Shown: positions 1 to 9,034, numbered from the stretch's first letter. The stretch: 64,000 bases of DNA from Terribacillus saccharophilus (GCF_002272075.1 NZ_NPBJ01000029.1:62001-126000); one strand, 5' to 3'. Numbers and translations are program-made. The notes: a model not told the origin generated them from the sequence alone.

Positions 1-615
1 AGAATAGGCATTCTGACAGATAACAGTGGGTTATATGATCGGATGACTGTTCAGCAGAATCTGGATTTCTATGCGAAGTTATATAAAGCTGCTGCAGGAA
101 GAGTGGAAGAGGTTTTGCAACTGGTAGGCTTGGCAGAAGATAAGAAAAAACCAGTGAAAAAACTGTCAAAAGGAATGAAGCAGCGTGTGCTCCTTGCTCG
201 TGCTGTCTTGCACAAACCAGAAGTTCTTTTTCTCGATGAACCGACTTCTGCCTTGGATCCTGGTAATGTTCAAAAGATGCATGATCTTCTGCGGGATTTA
301 AACCGCGAAGGAACGACGATTTTCCTGACAACGCACAATATGGAGGAAGCCGCACAGCTGTGTGATCGCGTTGCCTTTCTTCATGAAGGACAAATCCGAG
401 AAATGGATGCACCGAACCAATTGCAGCGCAAATATGCGAAAAACACAATTCATCTAGAACTGAGAAATGGTCGCAACGAAACTATCGAGAATAATCCGAC
501 TGGAGCAGAACGACTGTATCAATACATGCAGGCAGAGGAAGTTCTCGCTGTGCATTCCGATCAGCCGACATTGGGAGATATATTTATTGAAGTGACAGGG
601 AGGAAATTAGCATGA
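1..615 (+). CDS. ABC transporter ATP-binding protein (5' end cut by window edge)
   Basis: ATPase subunit of an ABC-2 type exporter. The frame is open from base 1, so the Walker A region lies outside the window; the first visible residues are a Q-loop-like stretch (RIGILTDNSGLYDRMTV). The ABC signature LSKGMKQR, Walker B (VLFLDEPTSALD) and the switch histidine (TTHNMEEA) are all present, followed by a short C-terminal domain. The ATG at 43 is internal. The stop overlaps the start of the permease gene by 4 bases (ATGA), so the two are translationally coupled. The substrate cannot be read from the sequence. Confidence 0.93.
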   Translation, partial: RIGILTDNSGLYDRMTVQQNLDFYAKLYKAAAGRVEEVLQLVGLAEDKKKPVKKLSKGMKQRVLLARAVLHKPEVLFLDEPTSALDPGNVQKMHDLLRDLNREGTTIFLTTHNMEEAAQLCDRVAFLHEGQIREMDAPNQLQRKYAKNTIHLELRNGRNETIENNPTGAERLYQYMQAEEVLAVHSDQPTLGDIFIEVTGRKLA

Positions 616-1316
616 ATGCTGCACGATTATCCGCAATGCTTGTTAAAGAATACCATGATGCAAAATCCAATGTTCAGGTTTTATCCGTTATAATCGTACC
701 TATATTCTTGGCTATTCTCTATAGTCGGATGGATGGTGAGCTAGACTTCGCGGCGTCTTTCGTCTTCATTATGGCGGTTACATTTGTCACAATGTATGTG
801 CAGGCGTTGCTACTGGCAGAAGAAAAGGAAAAAAACACGCTGCAGGTCTTATTACTTTCACCTGCTAGTTCTGCTGATATTATGGTCGGTAAAAGCATCA
901 TTTCTGTTATTTTAACGGTTATTGTGCTCGTTGTATCCATGTTGATTATTGATGTAAATGTGGCAAGTCCGATCATGCTGTCTGTCATCCTGCTAGTCGC
1001 TCTTATTCTATTTGTTGCATTGGGTACCTTAGTCGGTTTGCTTAGTGAAAACTTAGTCCAGACTACGGTTTATCTGTTGCCGCTAAGCTTCGTGTTTGGA
1101 TTTGGCCCTATGATCCAAATGTATTTCTCAGATGGCATAATAGGGGATATTTTAGGCTATACGCCAGGAAGCTTCATGATGGAAGCGTGTTTGGCGGCAA
1201 TTAACGGGGAAGCCTTCTCCTCTTATCGAGAAGATATTATCTGGCTCGTTGGATGGACAGTAGCTGCTTTAATTTTAACCTTCATTACCTTCAAGAAGAA
1301 AAGTCTATCCAAATAA
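612..1316 (+). CDS. ABC-2 type transporter permease
   Basis: Membrane partner of the preceding ATPase. The 234-aa protein has about six hydrophobic segments, with a cytoplasmic amphipathic loop (LAEEKEKNTLQVLLLSPAS) of the kind that touches the ATPase in ABC-2 exporters; this loop motif is typical of the NatB/DrrB-like superfamily. It ends in a lysine-rich cytoplasmic tail. The gene is followed at once by a strong terminator. An export role (drug, sodium or lantibiotic-like substrate) is inferred from the family only. Confidence 0.9.
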   Translation: MNAARLSAMLVKEYHDAKSNVQVLSVIIVPIFLAILYSRMDGELDFAASFVFIMAVTFVTMYVQALLLAEEKEKNTLQVLLLSPASSADIMVGKSIISVILTVIVLVVSMLIIDVNVASPIMLSVILLVALILFVALGTLVGLLSENLVQTTVYLLPLSFVFGFGPMIQMYFSDGIIGDILGYTPGSFMMEACLAAINGEAFSSYREDIIWLVGWTVAALILTFITFKKKSLSK

Positions 1317-1318
1317 GA

Positions 1319-1347
1319 AAGCCGCCCATACTGGGCGGCTTTTTTAT
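1319..1347. terminator. Bidirectional rho-independent terminator
   Basis: The stem GCCGCCC/GGGCGGC with a 5-nt loop (1321-1339) is followed by a T-run on the plus strand and a T-rich stretch on the minus strand. It serves the ABC permease and the convergent sugar porter. Confidence 0.9.
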
Positions 1348-2694
1348 TTATCCTACACTGCTGCGTTTTCGCAGATCTTGTTCGATTTGTTCCAAGCTTT
1401 TCCCACGTGTCTCGGTCGTGAAGAATTTGACGAATAGGAGGGCAAGGATGCCGATGACGGCGAAAATATAAAATAGGTAGCTGATACCGATCGCATTGAG
1501 CAAAATCGGAAATAGCAATGACACAATCAAATTTGCACCATGCAGAGCGAAGGTAGCTACACCTGTTCCGATTCCTCGAACTGCTGTTGGGAATAGTTCT
1601 GGAAGCATGATCCAAACAACTGGTCCCCAAGTTGTCGAGAACGAGACGATGAAGGTACCGAGGCAAATTATGATTGCCCATGTTGCAGCTGTGGAATCAG
1701 GAGCCAGCAAGTTAACTGTTGACAGAACTATCAAGCTGATAACCATTCCGATGTTACCTGCCATTAGCAAAGTTTTACGGTTGATTTTATCTACAAAACG
1801 GATGGCGATGATTGTCATCAATACATTGACTGCTCCGATGCCGACAGTACCAAGAATGGCAGCGGAGTCTGCGAATCCAGCATTCTCCAGTGTAATTGGT
1901 GTGTAATAAATAATAGTGTTGATACCGATGAACTGCTGGAAGAAAGCTATACCCATTCCGGCAATTAATGCGGGCCGTACCCAGCTGGAAAACAGCTCTT
2001 TCATGCCGCCTTCATCTTCTTTTTCTGCTTTCTTAACTTCGGAGACTTCTTCATCTATTGAAGCATTTTCTCCTCGTACACGTCTTAGAATAGCGCGTGC
2101 TTGATCTTCTTTTCCTGTTGTTAGCAGCCAGCGTGGGCTTTCCGGCATGAAGAACATACCCACGATTAAGATGATTGCTGGGATAACAGCCAGTCCAAGC
2201 ATCCAGCGCCATGCACCTGCATCTGACAGAGCATAGTTAACAAGGTACGAAGACAAAATACCAATTGTAATTAATAGTTGGTTTAATGAAGCGAGAGAGC
2301 CGCGCTTTTCTTTTGGAGCAAGCTCTGATAAATAAAGTGGTACGATTGTCGTTGAACATCCAACAGCTAAACCAAGGATGACACGAGCAACAACCATCAT
2401 TGTTACATTGGCAGCAAGTCCAGCGGTTAATGCGCCGATAAGGAATAAGATACCGGCTCCGATTATCGTTTTTTTACGTCCGATTTTATCTGTAACACGT
2501 CCAGTAATGGCAGCGCTGATGATAGCTCCTACTAATAGTGAGCTTACGACGAGCCCTTCCGTGAAGGAATTCAGTCCAAGATCTTCGTCGATGTATAGTA
2601 GTGCACCGGAGATGACTCCAGTATCATATCCATACAGCAAGCCGCCAAGTGCACCAAAAAAATACAATAAGCCATTGGATTGCTTTTTCTGCAT
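1348..2694 (-). CDS. Sugar porter family MFS transporter (CsbC/YwtG-like)
   Basis: Twelve-helix proton symporter of the sugar porter (SP) family, 448 aa, the usual length. Diagnostic motifs are visible: YGYDTGVISGALL in helix 1, the loop 2-3 motif GRVTDKIGRKK, PESPRWLL after helix 6, FFQQFIGINTIIYYTP in helix 7, and PETRGKSL-like ETRGKSLEQIE at the C terminus. It closely resembles B. subtilis CsbC/YwtG and the IolT group, so a hexose or inositol substrate is likely but unproven. The start ATG has a good RBS (AGGAGG). The upstream region carries two identical 11-bp direct repeats. Confidence 0.93.
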   Translation of the reverse strand: MQKKQSNGLLYFFGALGGLLYGYDTGVISGALLYIDEDLGLNSFTEGLVVSSLLVGAIISAAITGRVTDKIGRKKTIIGAGILFLIGALTAGLAANVTMMVVARVILGLAVGCSTTIVPLYLSELAPKEKRGSLASLNQLLITIGILSSYLVNYALSDAGAWRWMLGLAVIPAIILIVGMFFMPESPRWLLTTGKEDQARAILRRVRGENASIDEEVSEVKKAEKEDEGGMKELFSSWVRPALIAGMGIAFFQQFIGINTIIYYTPITLENAGFADSAAILGTVGIGAVNVLMTIIAIRFVDKINRKTLLMAGNIGMVISLIVLSTVNLLAPDSTAATWAIIICLGTFIVSFSTTWGPVVWIMLPELFPTAVRGIGTGVATFALHGANLIVSLLFPILLNAIGISYLFYIFAVIGILALLFVKFFTTETRGKSLEQIEQDLRKRSSVG

Positions 2695-2743
2695 ATATTG
2701 CTACCTCCTAAGTTGTGCGATAACTATGTTATAATTATGTAAG

Positions 2744-2782
2744 CCTTTTCCTCTTTCGGTATGAGATGAAACCTTTTCCTCT
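2744..2782. promoter_or_regulatory. Pair of 11-bp direct repeats upstream of the sugar porter
   Basis: CCTTTTCCTCT occurs at 2744-2754 and again at 2772-2782 (28-bp period; AGAGGAAAAGG on the gene's strand), 50-90 bp upstream of the sugar porter start. The spacing suggests a tandem binding site for a regulator, but none is identified. Confidence 0.35.
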
Positions 2783-2790
2783 GCTCTCGA

Positions 2791-2820
2791 TTGAAAAGTC
2801 CCACAATAAACCATTATAAT
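2791..2820 (+). promoter_or_regulatory. Sigma-A promoter of the HAD phosphatase gene
   Basis: The -35 element TTGAAA (2791-2796), an 18-bp spacer and a perfect -10 TATAAT (2815-2820) sit 50 bp ahead of the TTG start. Confidence 0.75.
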
Positions 2821-2870
2821 TTAATAGTACCAGAATTGACTACCTAAAAATGTTATTAGGAGGATTTTGC

Positions 2871-3767
2871 TTGGCTAAAAAAATGATAGCAATAGACCTG
2901 GATGGAACATTATTAAATACTGAGAGTCAAATCCCCGAAGAAAATAAAGCAGCTATCAAGCGTGCAATTGATGCGGATATGCTGGTTTCAATTAGTACTG
3001 GACGTGCAACATTCGATGTGAAGTCACTTGTTGGAGATGATTTGGATATCCCGATCATCGCTTCTAACGGCGGTACGATTCATGATGTTGGATATAAATT
3101 ACTTAATACAATCACATTTGAAAAAGAGCTGGCAAAGGAGATCGCGACGTTCCTCATTGAACAAGATATATACTTTGAAGTGTACACAGAAACGGAATTG
3201 CTTTCTCCTTATAACGGGGAAGAAAAGCTGCAGGCAGAGTTGGACAAAGTAATGTCCGCTAACCCGGATGAAAGTTTGGAGAAGCTTTGGGTTGGTGCTA
3301 TGTCCCAATTCAAGCAATCCGGTATTCGCTTCGTACCGAATATCGACCATATTTTCACTGACGAGAATACGATATTCAAGATTCTTGTTTTCAGTTTCGA
3401 TCTGCAGAATCTAGCTAAGGTGTATAAAGCTATAAGCCAGAATACGAAGATCGCGGTTACTTCTTCTGGGGAGCATATTCTGGAGATCTTGCCCGAGAAA
3501 TCTGGTAAAGGATATGCGGTTACGATGCTTGCTGAAAAATATGGAATTCAAAAAGAAGATATCTACGCAGTTGGAGACAGCCCGAACGATATTAGTATGT
3601 TTGAGGTTGCTGGAAATGGTGTTGCGATGAAGAATGCAATGACTGAGCTTATGGAAATCGCTACTCATGTTACAAAAACAAATGATGAACTAGGGGTAGC
3701 GTATTTTATTGATAAGTTGATTGCTGGAGAGCAGGAAGAGCTGCGCCGAATTGAAGAAGGCGTATAA
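2871..3767 (+). CDS. HAD superfamily (Cof-type) sugar phosphatase
   Basis: Cof-subfamily (HAD-IIB) phosphatase of the kind that dephosphorylates sugar phosphates or related metabolites. Motif I is IDLDGTLL at the N terminus, motif II is the S/T in SISTGRA, motif III lysine is in EKSGKGYAV and motif IV is GDSPNDISMF. I chose the TTG at 2871 because AGGAGG at 2858-2863 lies 7 nt upstream and this start puts motif I where family members have it; the ATG at 2850 would lie before this RBS. A second Cof-type paralogue lies at 19319-20167. The substrate is unknown. Confidence 0.92.
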   Translation: MAKKMIAIDLDGTLLNTESQIPEENKAAIKRAIDADMLVSISTGRATFDVKSLVGDDLDIPIIASNGGTIHDVGYKLLNTITFEKELAKEIATFLIEQDIYFEVYTETELLSPYNGEEKLQAELDKVMSANPDESLEKLWVGAMSQFKQSGIRFVPNIDHIFTDENTIFKILVFSFDLQNLAKVYKAISQNTKIAVTSSGEHILEILPEKSGKGYAVTMLAEKYGIQKEDIYAVGDSPNDISMFEVAGNGVAMKNAMTELMEIATHVTKTNDELGVAYFIDKLIAGEQEELRRIEEGV

Positions 3768-3770
3768 GGA

Positions 3771-3806
3771 AAACCCGGCGCAGAGATGCGTCGGGTTTAT
3801 TTTTTA
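3771..3806 (+). terminator. Rho-independent terminator
   Basis: The stem AACCCGGCG/CGTCGGGTT (one G-T pair) is followed by a T-rich run after the HAD gene. Confidence 0.85.
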
Positions 3807-3880
3807 TCCTATTACATCTGATTTGTTAAGAATTATCTAATAAAGGGGTGCGCCAGCTACCGGTTACATGTAAAATAGAG

Positions 3881-3895
3881 TGATAATCATTCTCA
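3881..3895. promoter_or_regulatory. Fur box
   Basis: TGATAATCATTCTCA matches the Bacillus Fur 7-1-7 consensus (TGATAAT-N-ATTATCA) at all but one position. It lies 17 bp before the YwjA-like start. The B. subtilis ywjA gene is a known Fur target, which supports the assignment. Confidence 0.85.
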
Positions 3896-3911
3896 GAAAG
3901 AAGTGTGGGTC

Positions 3912-5627
3912 TTGTTAAAAGAGTTTTTCGCTTTTTATAAACCGTATAAACGGCTGTTCATGCTGGACTTCGGCAGTGCTGTTTTTGTAGCCATATTGGA
4001 GCTGGCTTTTCCAATTGGCGTTAATATGATGGTCGACCAATTGCTTCCGACGGAAAACTGGAGCTGGATTGTGACAGCGTGTATTTTGTTGTTCATTGTT
4101 TATGGCCTGAGTACAGTCACGCAATACATAGTCACCTATTGGGGACATAAGCTTGGCATCAATATTGAGCGGGATATGCGCAAACAGCTATTTGAGCATA
4201 TTCAGAAGCTGAGCTTTCGTTTCTTCGATAATACAAAGGTAGGGAATTTGATTTCCCGGTTGACGAACGATTTGTTCATGATTGGAGAGATGGCTCACCA
4301 CGGTCCGGAAGATCTGTTCATCGCTCTAATGACCATTGCTGGAGCACTGACAATCATGTTCTTCATCAATTGGCCGCTTGCACTCATGACAATGCTCGTC
4401 GTTCCGATTCTGTTCTGGATTGTTCTTTATTGTAACAAGAAGATGACAGAAGCCTCCAGAAGGATGAACGAAGATACAGCAGATTTCAGTTCTCGAATCG
4501 AAAATACTGTTGGCGGTATCCGCGTTGTTCAGGCTTTTACGAACGAAGCGCATGAAGAAGCACGATTCAAGGTCAACAATGAACGTTACCGTCTAACAAA
4601 ATTATTGTCTTATAAGATCATGGCTTTGAATCTTTCTGTCACGTACATGTTGATGCGATTCATAGCTGTATTCCAGTTAATTGCAGGAGCGTGGTTCATA
4701 ATTCAGGGTAGAATGTCTTACGGAGATCTAGTAGCTTTTATTCTCCTAACAAACGTATTCTTCCAGCCAATACAGAAAATCGGTGCAATTATCGAGCTAT
4801 ACCCGAAAGGAATTGCCGGATTTCAGCGTTATATGGATATCATGCGGCTTGATCCAGATATAAAGGATGCACCAAATGCCAAGCTGGTGGAAGCTCTTAC
4901 CGGGAACATACGGTACGATAATGTCTCTTTCGGATATAAAGAGGGCAGTTCGATCCTAAAAGATATCAGTTTCTCCATAAATGCCGGGGAGACGGTTGCT
5001 TTTGTTGGTCCTTCTGGAGCTGGTAAATCTACAATATGCAGTTTACTGCCGCGCTTTTATGAGCGGAATGCTGGGGAAATCAGCATTGATGGTATTCCGA
5101 CGGATGAGATGACATTGGCATCTTTGCGAAGTCAAATTGGAATCGTGCAACAGGATGTTTATTTGTTCGGCGGCACTATCAGAGAAAATATTGCTTATGG
5201 CAAGTTGGGTGCAACAGATGCTGAAATTGAGGAAGCAGCCAGAAGAGCGCAGCTGACTGATTTTCTTGCAGAATTGCCGAAAGGATTGGATACCGTCATT
5301 GGGGAGCGCGGTGTAATGATTTCCGGCGGTCAGAAACAGCGTATATCAATAGCGCGTGTATTCCTGAAGAATCCGCCAATTCTCATACTGGATGAAGCAA
5401 CATCCGCTTTGGATACAGAAACGGAAGTTAAGATACAGGAAGCGCTGGATGAGTTGTCAGCAGGGCGTACCACTTTAGTGATTGCGCACCGCCTGGCTAC
5501 AATCAAGCATGCAGATAAAATCATCATGGTAACTAAGCAAGGCATTACAGAAGAAGGGAAGCATAGCGAGCTATTGGAAAGAGAGGGAGCTTATCGTCGC
5601 CTTTATGACGCGCAATTTGCTCATTGA
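3912..5627 (+). CDS. ywjA: ABC transporter, fused permease/ATP-binding protein, YwjA-like
   Basis: Type IV (exporter-fold) ABC half transporter. Six transmembrane helices occupy about residues 15-300, followed by the nucleotide-binding domain with Walker A (GPSGAGKST), the Q-loop (IGIVQQDVYLF), signature (ISGGQKQRISIARV), Walker B (ILILDEATSALD) and H-loop (IAHRLATI). The sequence tracks B. subtilis YwjA along its whole length. The TTG at 3912 gives the N terminus MLKEFFAFYKPYK, matching YwjA (MLRQFFSYYKPYK); a GTG at 3903 is the alternative. The Fur box just upstream predicts expression under iron limitation. No YwjB partner follows. Whether it moves iron chelators, heme or something else is not known. 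Confidence 0.93.
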   Translation: MLKEFFAFYKPYKRLFMLDFGSAVFVAILELAFPIGVNMMVDQLLPTENWSWIVTACILLFIVYGLSTVTQYIVTYWGHKLGINIERDMRKQLFEHIQKLSFRFFDNTKVGNLISRLTNDLFMIGEMAHHGPEDLFIALMTIAGALTIMFFINWPLALMTMLVVPILFWIVLYCNKKMTEASRRMNEDTADFSSRIENTVGGIRVVQAFTNEAHEEARFKVNNERYRLTKLLSYKIMALNLSVTYMLMRFIAVFQLIAGAWFIIQGRMSYGDLVAFILLTNVFFQPIQKIGAIIELYPKGIAGFQRYMDIMRLDPDIKDAPNAKLVEALTGNIRYDNVSFGYKEGSSILKDISFSINAGETVAFVGPSGAGKSTICSLLPRFYERNAGEISIDGIPTDEMTLASLRSQIGIVQQDVYLFGGTIRENIAYGKLGATDAEIEEAARRAQLTDFLAELPKGLDTVIGERGVMISGGQKQRISIARVFLKNPPILILDEATSALDTETEVKIQEALDELSAGRTTLVIAHRLATIKHADKIIMVTKQGITEEGKHSELLEREGAYRRLYDAQFAH

Positions 5628-5634
5628 TGCATGT

Positions 5635-5681
5635 AACAGGAAGTTTTCTTCCATTAGGGAGAATAGCTTCCTGTTTTTTTG
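5635..5681 (+). terminator. Rho-independent terminator
   Basis: The arms ACAGGAAG (5636) and CTTCCTGT (5667) are followed by a run of T. Confidence 0.8.
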
Positions 5682-5688
5682 TTAGAAA

Positions 5689-5702
5689 TGTAAGCGTTTT
5701 CT
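5689..5702. promoter_or_regulatory. cre-like site (CcpA) upstream of the abg operon
   Basis: TGTAAGCGTTTTCT matches the catabolite-responsive element TGWAARCGYTWWCW at every position. It is 146 bp upstream of the amidohydrolase gene, which suggests carbon-catabolite control of the operon. Confidence 0.6.
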
Positions 5703-5847
5703 TAAATTGTATGTTAGAATAGTTTACAATAAAATTTGAATTATTAGATTTTTTTGAAGATAATCTATTGCAGATTCTTTTATCTTTCTGTAACATCACA
5801 GGTGAGGAAAGCTAACATGGATTTTGCATACATAGGAGGAAGGGCTA

Positions 5848-7287
5848 ATGAGCACTATTTCGATTGATAGTCTTATAAGAAATAAAGCGGAAAAACTATG
5901 CGCGGTAAGTGAGCGAATTTGGGAGTTCGCGGAACTGCGTTTTCAAGAAAAGCGATCTGCTGCACTTCTTGCAAATGTACTGGAAGAGGAAGGATTTGAT
6001 GTCCAGCGTGGCATTGCAGGTATCGAAACCGCATTCGTAGCAAACTTTGGTACAGGCAAACCTGTCATCTCCTTTTTGGGTGAATTCGATGCGCTATCTG
6101 ATTTGAGTCAAGAAGCAGGTGTGACAGAACAACAAGCGATTGTCTCAGGAGGAGCAGGTCACGGCTGCGGGCATAATCTGCTCGGCACAAGTGCGTTGGG
6201 AGCTGCGTTGGCGGTAAAGGAATATATGCAGGAAAATGGATTGAGCGGTACTGTTCGTTACTACGGCTGTCCAGGAGAAGAAGGTGGATCAGGTAAAACC
6301 TTCATGGCTAAAGAAGGAGTTTTTGATGATGCAGATGCGGCTATTACATGGCATCCATTTACTCATAGCGGGGTGCAAAGAGCCGAGACGCTGGCCAACT
6401 ATCAAGTGTATTTCAAATTCAAAGGAAAAAGTGCACACGCAGCAGGCGGACCACATCTAGGGCGCAGTGCACTGGATGCTGTTGAATTGATGAATATCGG
6501 AACTAATTTCCTGCGGGAGCATGTTGTGCAAGATGCGCGTCTGCATTATGCGATTACGAATGCCGGTGGTGTTTCTCCGAACGTGGTGCAGCCGGAAGCC
6601 GAAGTGCTCTACCTAGTTAGGGCCCCGGAAACCGAGCAGGTCGAGAGCATCTACCAGCGTGTCGTGAAGATTGCCAAAGGAGCCGCGCTGATGACGGAAA
6701 CTGAGCTGGAGATAACGTTTGATAAGGCTTGTTCCGGATTCATCCGTAATACAATTCTTGAACAAGTGATGCAAGATCAGGTTGAACGTGTCCAGGTACC
6801 CGAATATTCAGCAGAAGAACTTGATTTTGCAAGAGGTATTCAAACGACGCTAAGTGAAGAGGATATCTCCTCCGATAAGCGATCCATCCTGCAGCTAATT
6901 GGCAAGGATGCGGCACTGTGGGAAGAAGAGATGGATACATCACCAATTCTAACAACACCAATTCCGTACCATGATGCAGAGAATTTCCAATACGGTTCAA
7001 CTGATGTAGGGGATGTAAGCAGAATCACGCCTACTATCCAGTTCCATGCAGCGTGCTTTGCTGTTGGTACGCCGCTGCATACATGGCAGGTAGTATCCCA
7101 AGGGAAAACGTCTCTAGCTCAAAAAGGGATGCTCTATGCAAGTGAAGTGATGGCTGCTACTGCACTTACTCTATTTGATAAGCCGGAACAACTGGAAGCT
7201 GCGAAGCTTGAACTGCAAAAACGCTTAGGTCCAGATGGTTATACAAGTCCTATCCCGGAAGGTGTAAAGCCAACCATATTAGCCTAA
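5848..7287 (+). CDS. abgB: M20 family amidohydrolase, p-aminobenzoyl-glutamate hydrolase subunit B-like
   Basis: Zinc-dependent M20 amidohydrolase, 479 aa, with the AbgB features GEFDAL, GAGHGCGHNLLG (metal-binding histidines) and GCPGEEGGSGK (catalytic and metal glutamates). The dimerisation domain is inserted at about residues 190-300. AbgB cleaves p-aminobenzoyl-glutamate, a folate breakdown product, into p-aminobenzoate and glutamate. The next gene, 22 bp downstream, is an AbgT transporter, so the pair probably imports and hydrolyses p-aminobenzoyl-glutamate or a similar N-acyl amino acid. No AbgA partner is present, so a homomeric enzyme is implied. RBS AGGAGGAAGG precedes the ATG. Confidence 0.88.
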   Translation: MSTISIDSLIRNKAEKLCAVSERIWEFAELRFQEKRSAALLANVLEEEGFDVQRGIAGIETAFVANFGTGKPVISFLGEFDALSDLSQEAGVTEQQAIVSGGAGHGCGHNLLGTSALGAALAVKEYMQENGLSGTVRYYGCPGEEGGSGKTFMAKEGVFDDADAAITWHPFTHSGVQRAETLANYQVYFKFKGKSAHAAGGPHLGRSALDAVELMNIGTNFLREHVVQDARLHYAITNAGGVSPNVVQPEAEVLYLVRAPETEQVESIYQRVVKIAKGAALMTETELEITFDKACSGFIRNTILEQVMQDQVERVQVPEYSAEELDFARGIQTTLSEEDISSDKRSILQLIGKDAALWEEEMDTSPILTTPIPYHDAENFQYGSTDVGDVSRITPTIQFHAACFAVGTPLHTWQVVSQGKTSLAQKGMLYASEVMAATALTLFDKPEQLEAAKLELQKRLGPDGYTSPIPEGVKPTILA

Positions 7288-7309
7288 CTAACAGATCGGG
7301 GGTAAAGAG

Positions 7310-8872
7310 ATGGAAAATCAGACACAGAATGGCGGCTCGCAGAAGCCCGAAAAAGAAGAGGGGAAGGTTCTAAGGTTTCTCTCGGCAATAGAACGGGCTG
7401 GTAACAAGCTGCCTGATCCATTTATGCTTTTCATATATTTGGCTATTTTTATTGCCATTGTTTCATGGATCATGAGTATGCTTGGCGTATCCGTTACCAC
7501 ACCGGAGAATGAGGTTGTGGAAGTCAACAACATGATTTCAGAAGAAGGATTGATTTTCGCTTTATCCTCTATGCTGGAAAACTTCACGGGATTTGCTCCG
7601 CTTGGTCTTGTACTGGTTATGATGTTCGGTATCGGGCTCGCGCAGCATGTTGGATTCTTTGAGGTAGTGATGCGCGGGATGGTTATGAACATTCCGAAGA
7701 GTCTTGTTACGTATATGATCATTTTCACAGGTATTTTGGGGAATATTGCTTCGGATGCTGCAATGGTAATCATACCGCCGCTTGCTGCAATGATTTATTA
7801 TTCTATCGGTAAGCATCCGATTGCAGGACTCCTGACTTCCTTTGTTGCTGTATCTGCTGGCTTTACAGCGAACTTCCTCATTGCTGGTACGGATGTTTTG
7901 CTATCTGGTATATCGACAGAAGTCATTCAAGGGCAGTATAGTGATGCACGAGCTGTTTCGCCGCTAGATAACTGGTACTTCATGGCTGCTTCTACTATCA
8001 TGCTCGTTGTTGTAGTTTCGTTTGTATCCAAAAAACTAATCGAACCGCGTCTGGGTAATTATGATTCTTCTTTTGCGGATAAAGGTATCTTGAACGAGCA
8101 GATCGAAAAACTTCGTCCGGAGCAGAAACGCGGTGTTCGGAATGCACTGATTGCTGCGGGAGTTTATATCATCCTTGTTTCGCTGCTTATCGTTCCATCC
8201 AACGCTATACTTCGCGGGGAAGAGGGAACAATCATCCCATCGCCGTTCTTAAGTAATATCGTTCCGCTAATTTTAGTTCTTTTCATCATATTGGCTGTAG
8301 TCTATGGGTTTACTGCAGGTACATTGAAGAAAATCTCCGATATCCCGGAGAAAATGGGCATTGCAATGAAGGAGATGTCCGGATTCATTGTCCTCGTATT
8401 TGCAGCTGCGCAATTCATTGCTTACTTTGAATGGACGAATATCAGTACCATCATTGCTGTGAATGGAAGTGTAGCACTGGAAAATATGAATGTAACAGGT
8501 GTTGGAGCGATGGTCGGCTTCACGTTTATCAGTGCGATTGTTAATCTGTTCATCACAAGTGGTTCTGCGCTTTGGGCACTGCTTGCGCCGGTATTCCTGC
8601 CGATGTTCTACCAATTGGGATATGATCCAGCATATACTCAGGTAGCATTCCGTATGGGGGATTCTGCCTTCAATATTCTGTCACCGATGAGTCCTTACGT
8701 TGTCATGCTGCTTGGGTTTATGAAGCAGTACGATAAACGAGCAGGTCTAGGAACGCTGATGTCACTCATGCTGCCATTTGCAGTTATCATTTTAATTGCA
8801 TGGATCATCATGTTCGTTGTATGGAGTTTGCTTGGACTGCAGGTTGGCCCAGGTGTTGATATTCGCTTATAA
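7310..8872 (+). CDS. abgT: AbgT family transporter (p-aminobenzoyl-glutamate type)
   Basis: Polytopic 520-aa protein of the AbgT family with the characteristic N-terminal segment AIERAGNKLPDPFMLF and conserved hairpin regions (for example GNIASDAAMVIIPPLAA and FITSGSALWALLAPVF-like stretches). Family members import p-aminobenzoyl-glutamate or, in some cases, export sulfonamides. The close link to the AbgB-like hydrolase favours the uptake role. A terminator follows directly. Confidence 0.92.
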   Translation: MENQTQNGGSQKPEKEEGKVLRFLSAIERAGNKLPDPFMLFIYLAIFIAIVSWIMSMLGVSVTTPENEVVEVNNMISEEGLIFALSSMLENFTGFAPLGLVLVMMFGIGLAQHVGFFEVVMRGMVMNIPKSLVTYMIIFTGILGNIASDAAMVIIPPLAAMIYYSIGKHPIAGLLTSFVAVSAGFTANFLIAGTDVLLSGISTEVIQGQYSDARAVSPLDNWYFMAASTIMLVVVVSFVSKKLIEPRLGNYDSSFADKGILNEQIEKLRPEQKRGVRNALIAAGVYIILVSLLIVPSNAILRGEEGTIIPSPFLSNIVPLILVLFIILAVVYGFTAGTLKKISDIPEKMGIAMKEMSGFIVLVFAAAQFIAYFEWTNISTIIAVNGSVALENMNVTGVGAMVGFTFISAIVNLFITSGSALWALLAPVFLPMFYQLGYDPAYTQVAFRMGDSAFNILSPMSPYVVMLLGFMKQYDKRAGLGTLMSLMLPFAVIILIAWIIMFVVWSLLGLQVGPGVDIRL

Positions 8873-8878
8873 GAAATG

Positions 8879-8907
8879 GGGGCGCGCCTATGCAGCGCCC
8901 TTTTTTA
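8879..8907 (+). terminator. Rho-independent terminator
   Basis: The stem GGGCGC/GCGCCC (8880-8900) is followed by six T. Confidence 0.85.
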
Positions 8908-8936
8908 TTGACGTTTTCTTTAGAATGCGATACATT
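8908..8936 (+). promoter_or_regulatory. Sigma-A promoter of the nitroreductase gene
   Basis: TTGACG (8908-8913), a 17-bp spacer and TACATT (8931-8936). The predicted transcription start falls inside the palindrome at 8939-8952. Confidence 0.65.
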
Positions 8937-8937
8937 A

Positions 8938-8952
8938 ATTACTGAAAGTAAC
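8938..8952. promoter_or_regulatory. Candidate HxlR-family operator TTAC-N5-GTAA
   Basis: TTAC TGAAA GTAA lies directly downstream of the -10 element of the nitroreductase promoter. The same TTAC-N5-GTAA pattern, also with an A-rich spacer, sits in the promoter of the HxlR-type regulator at 15515-15529, so the regulator is a good candidate to repress this gene. Confidence 0.5.
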
Positions 8953-9034
8953 CCTGTAATCATAAGTAACTAATAGGTGATTGCTGAGTCGGGTATGCTA
9001 TCAAATGGTAGTACAATTTTTGGAGGGATATATA

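Noticed and set aside
1223-2734. Several open frames antisense to the sugar porter
   Set aside because: They mirror the codon bias of the real gene, lack RBSs and show no recognisable domains.
8981-9034. Upstream TTG start extending the nitroreductase by 18 residues
   Set aside because: No RBS precedes it, whereas GGAGGG directly precedes the ATG at 9035 and the family starts there.
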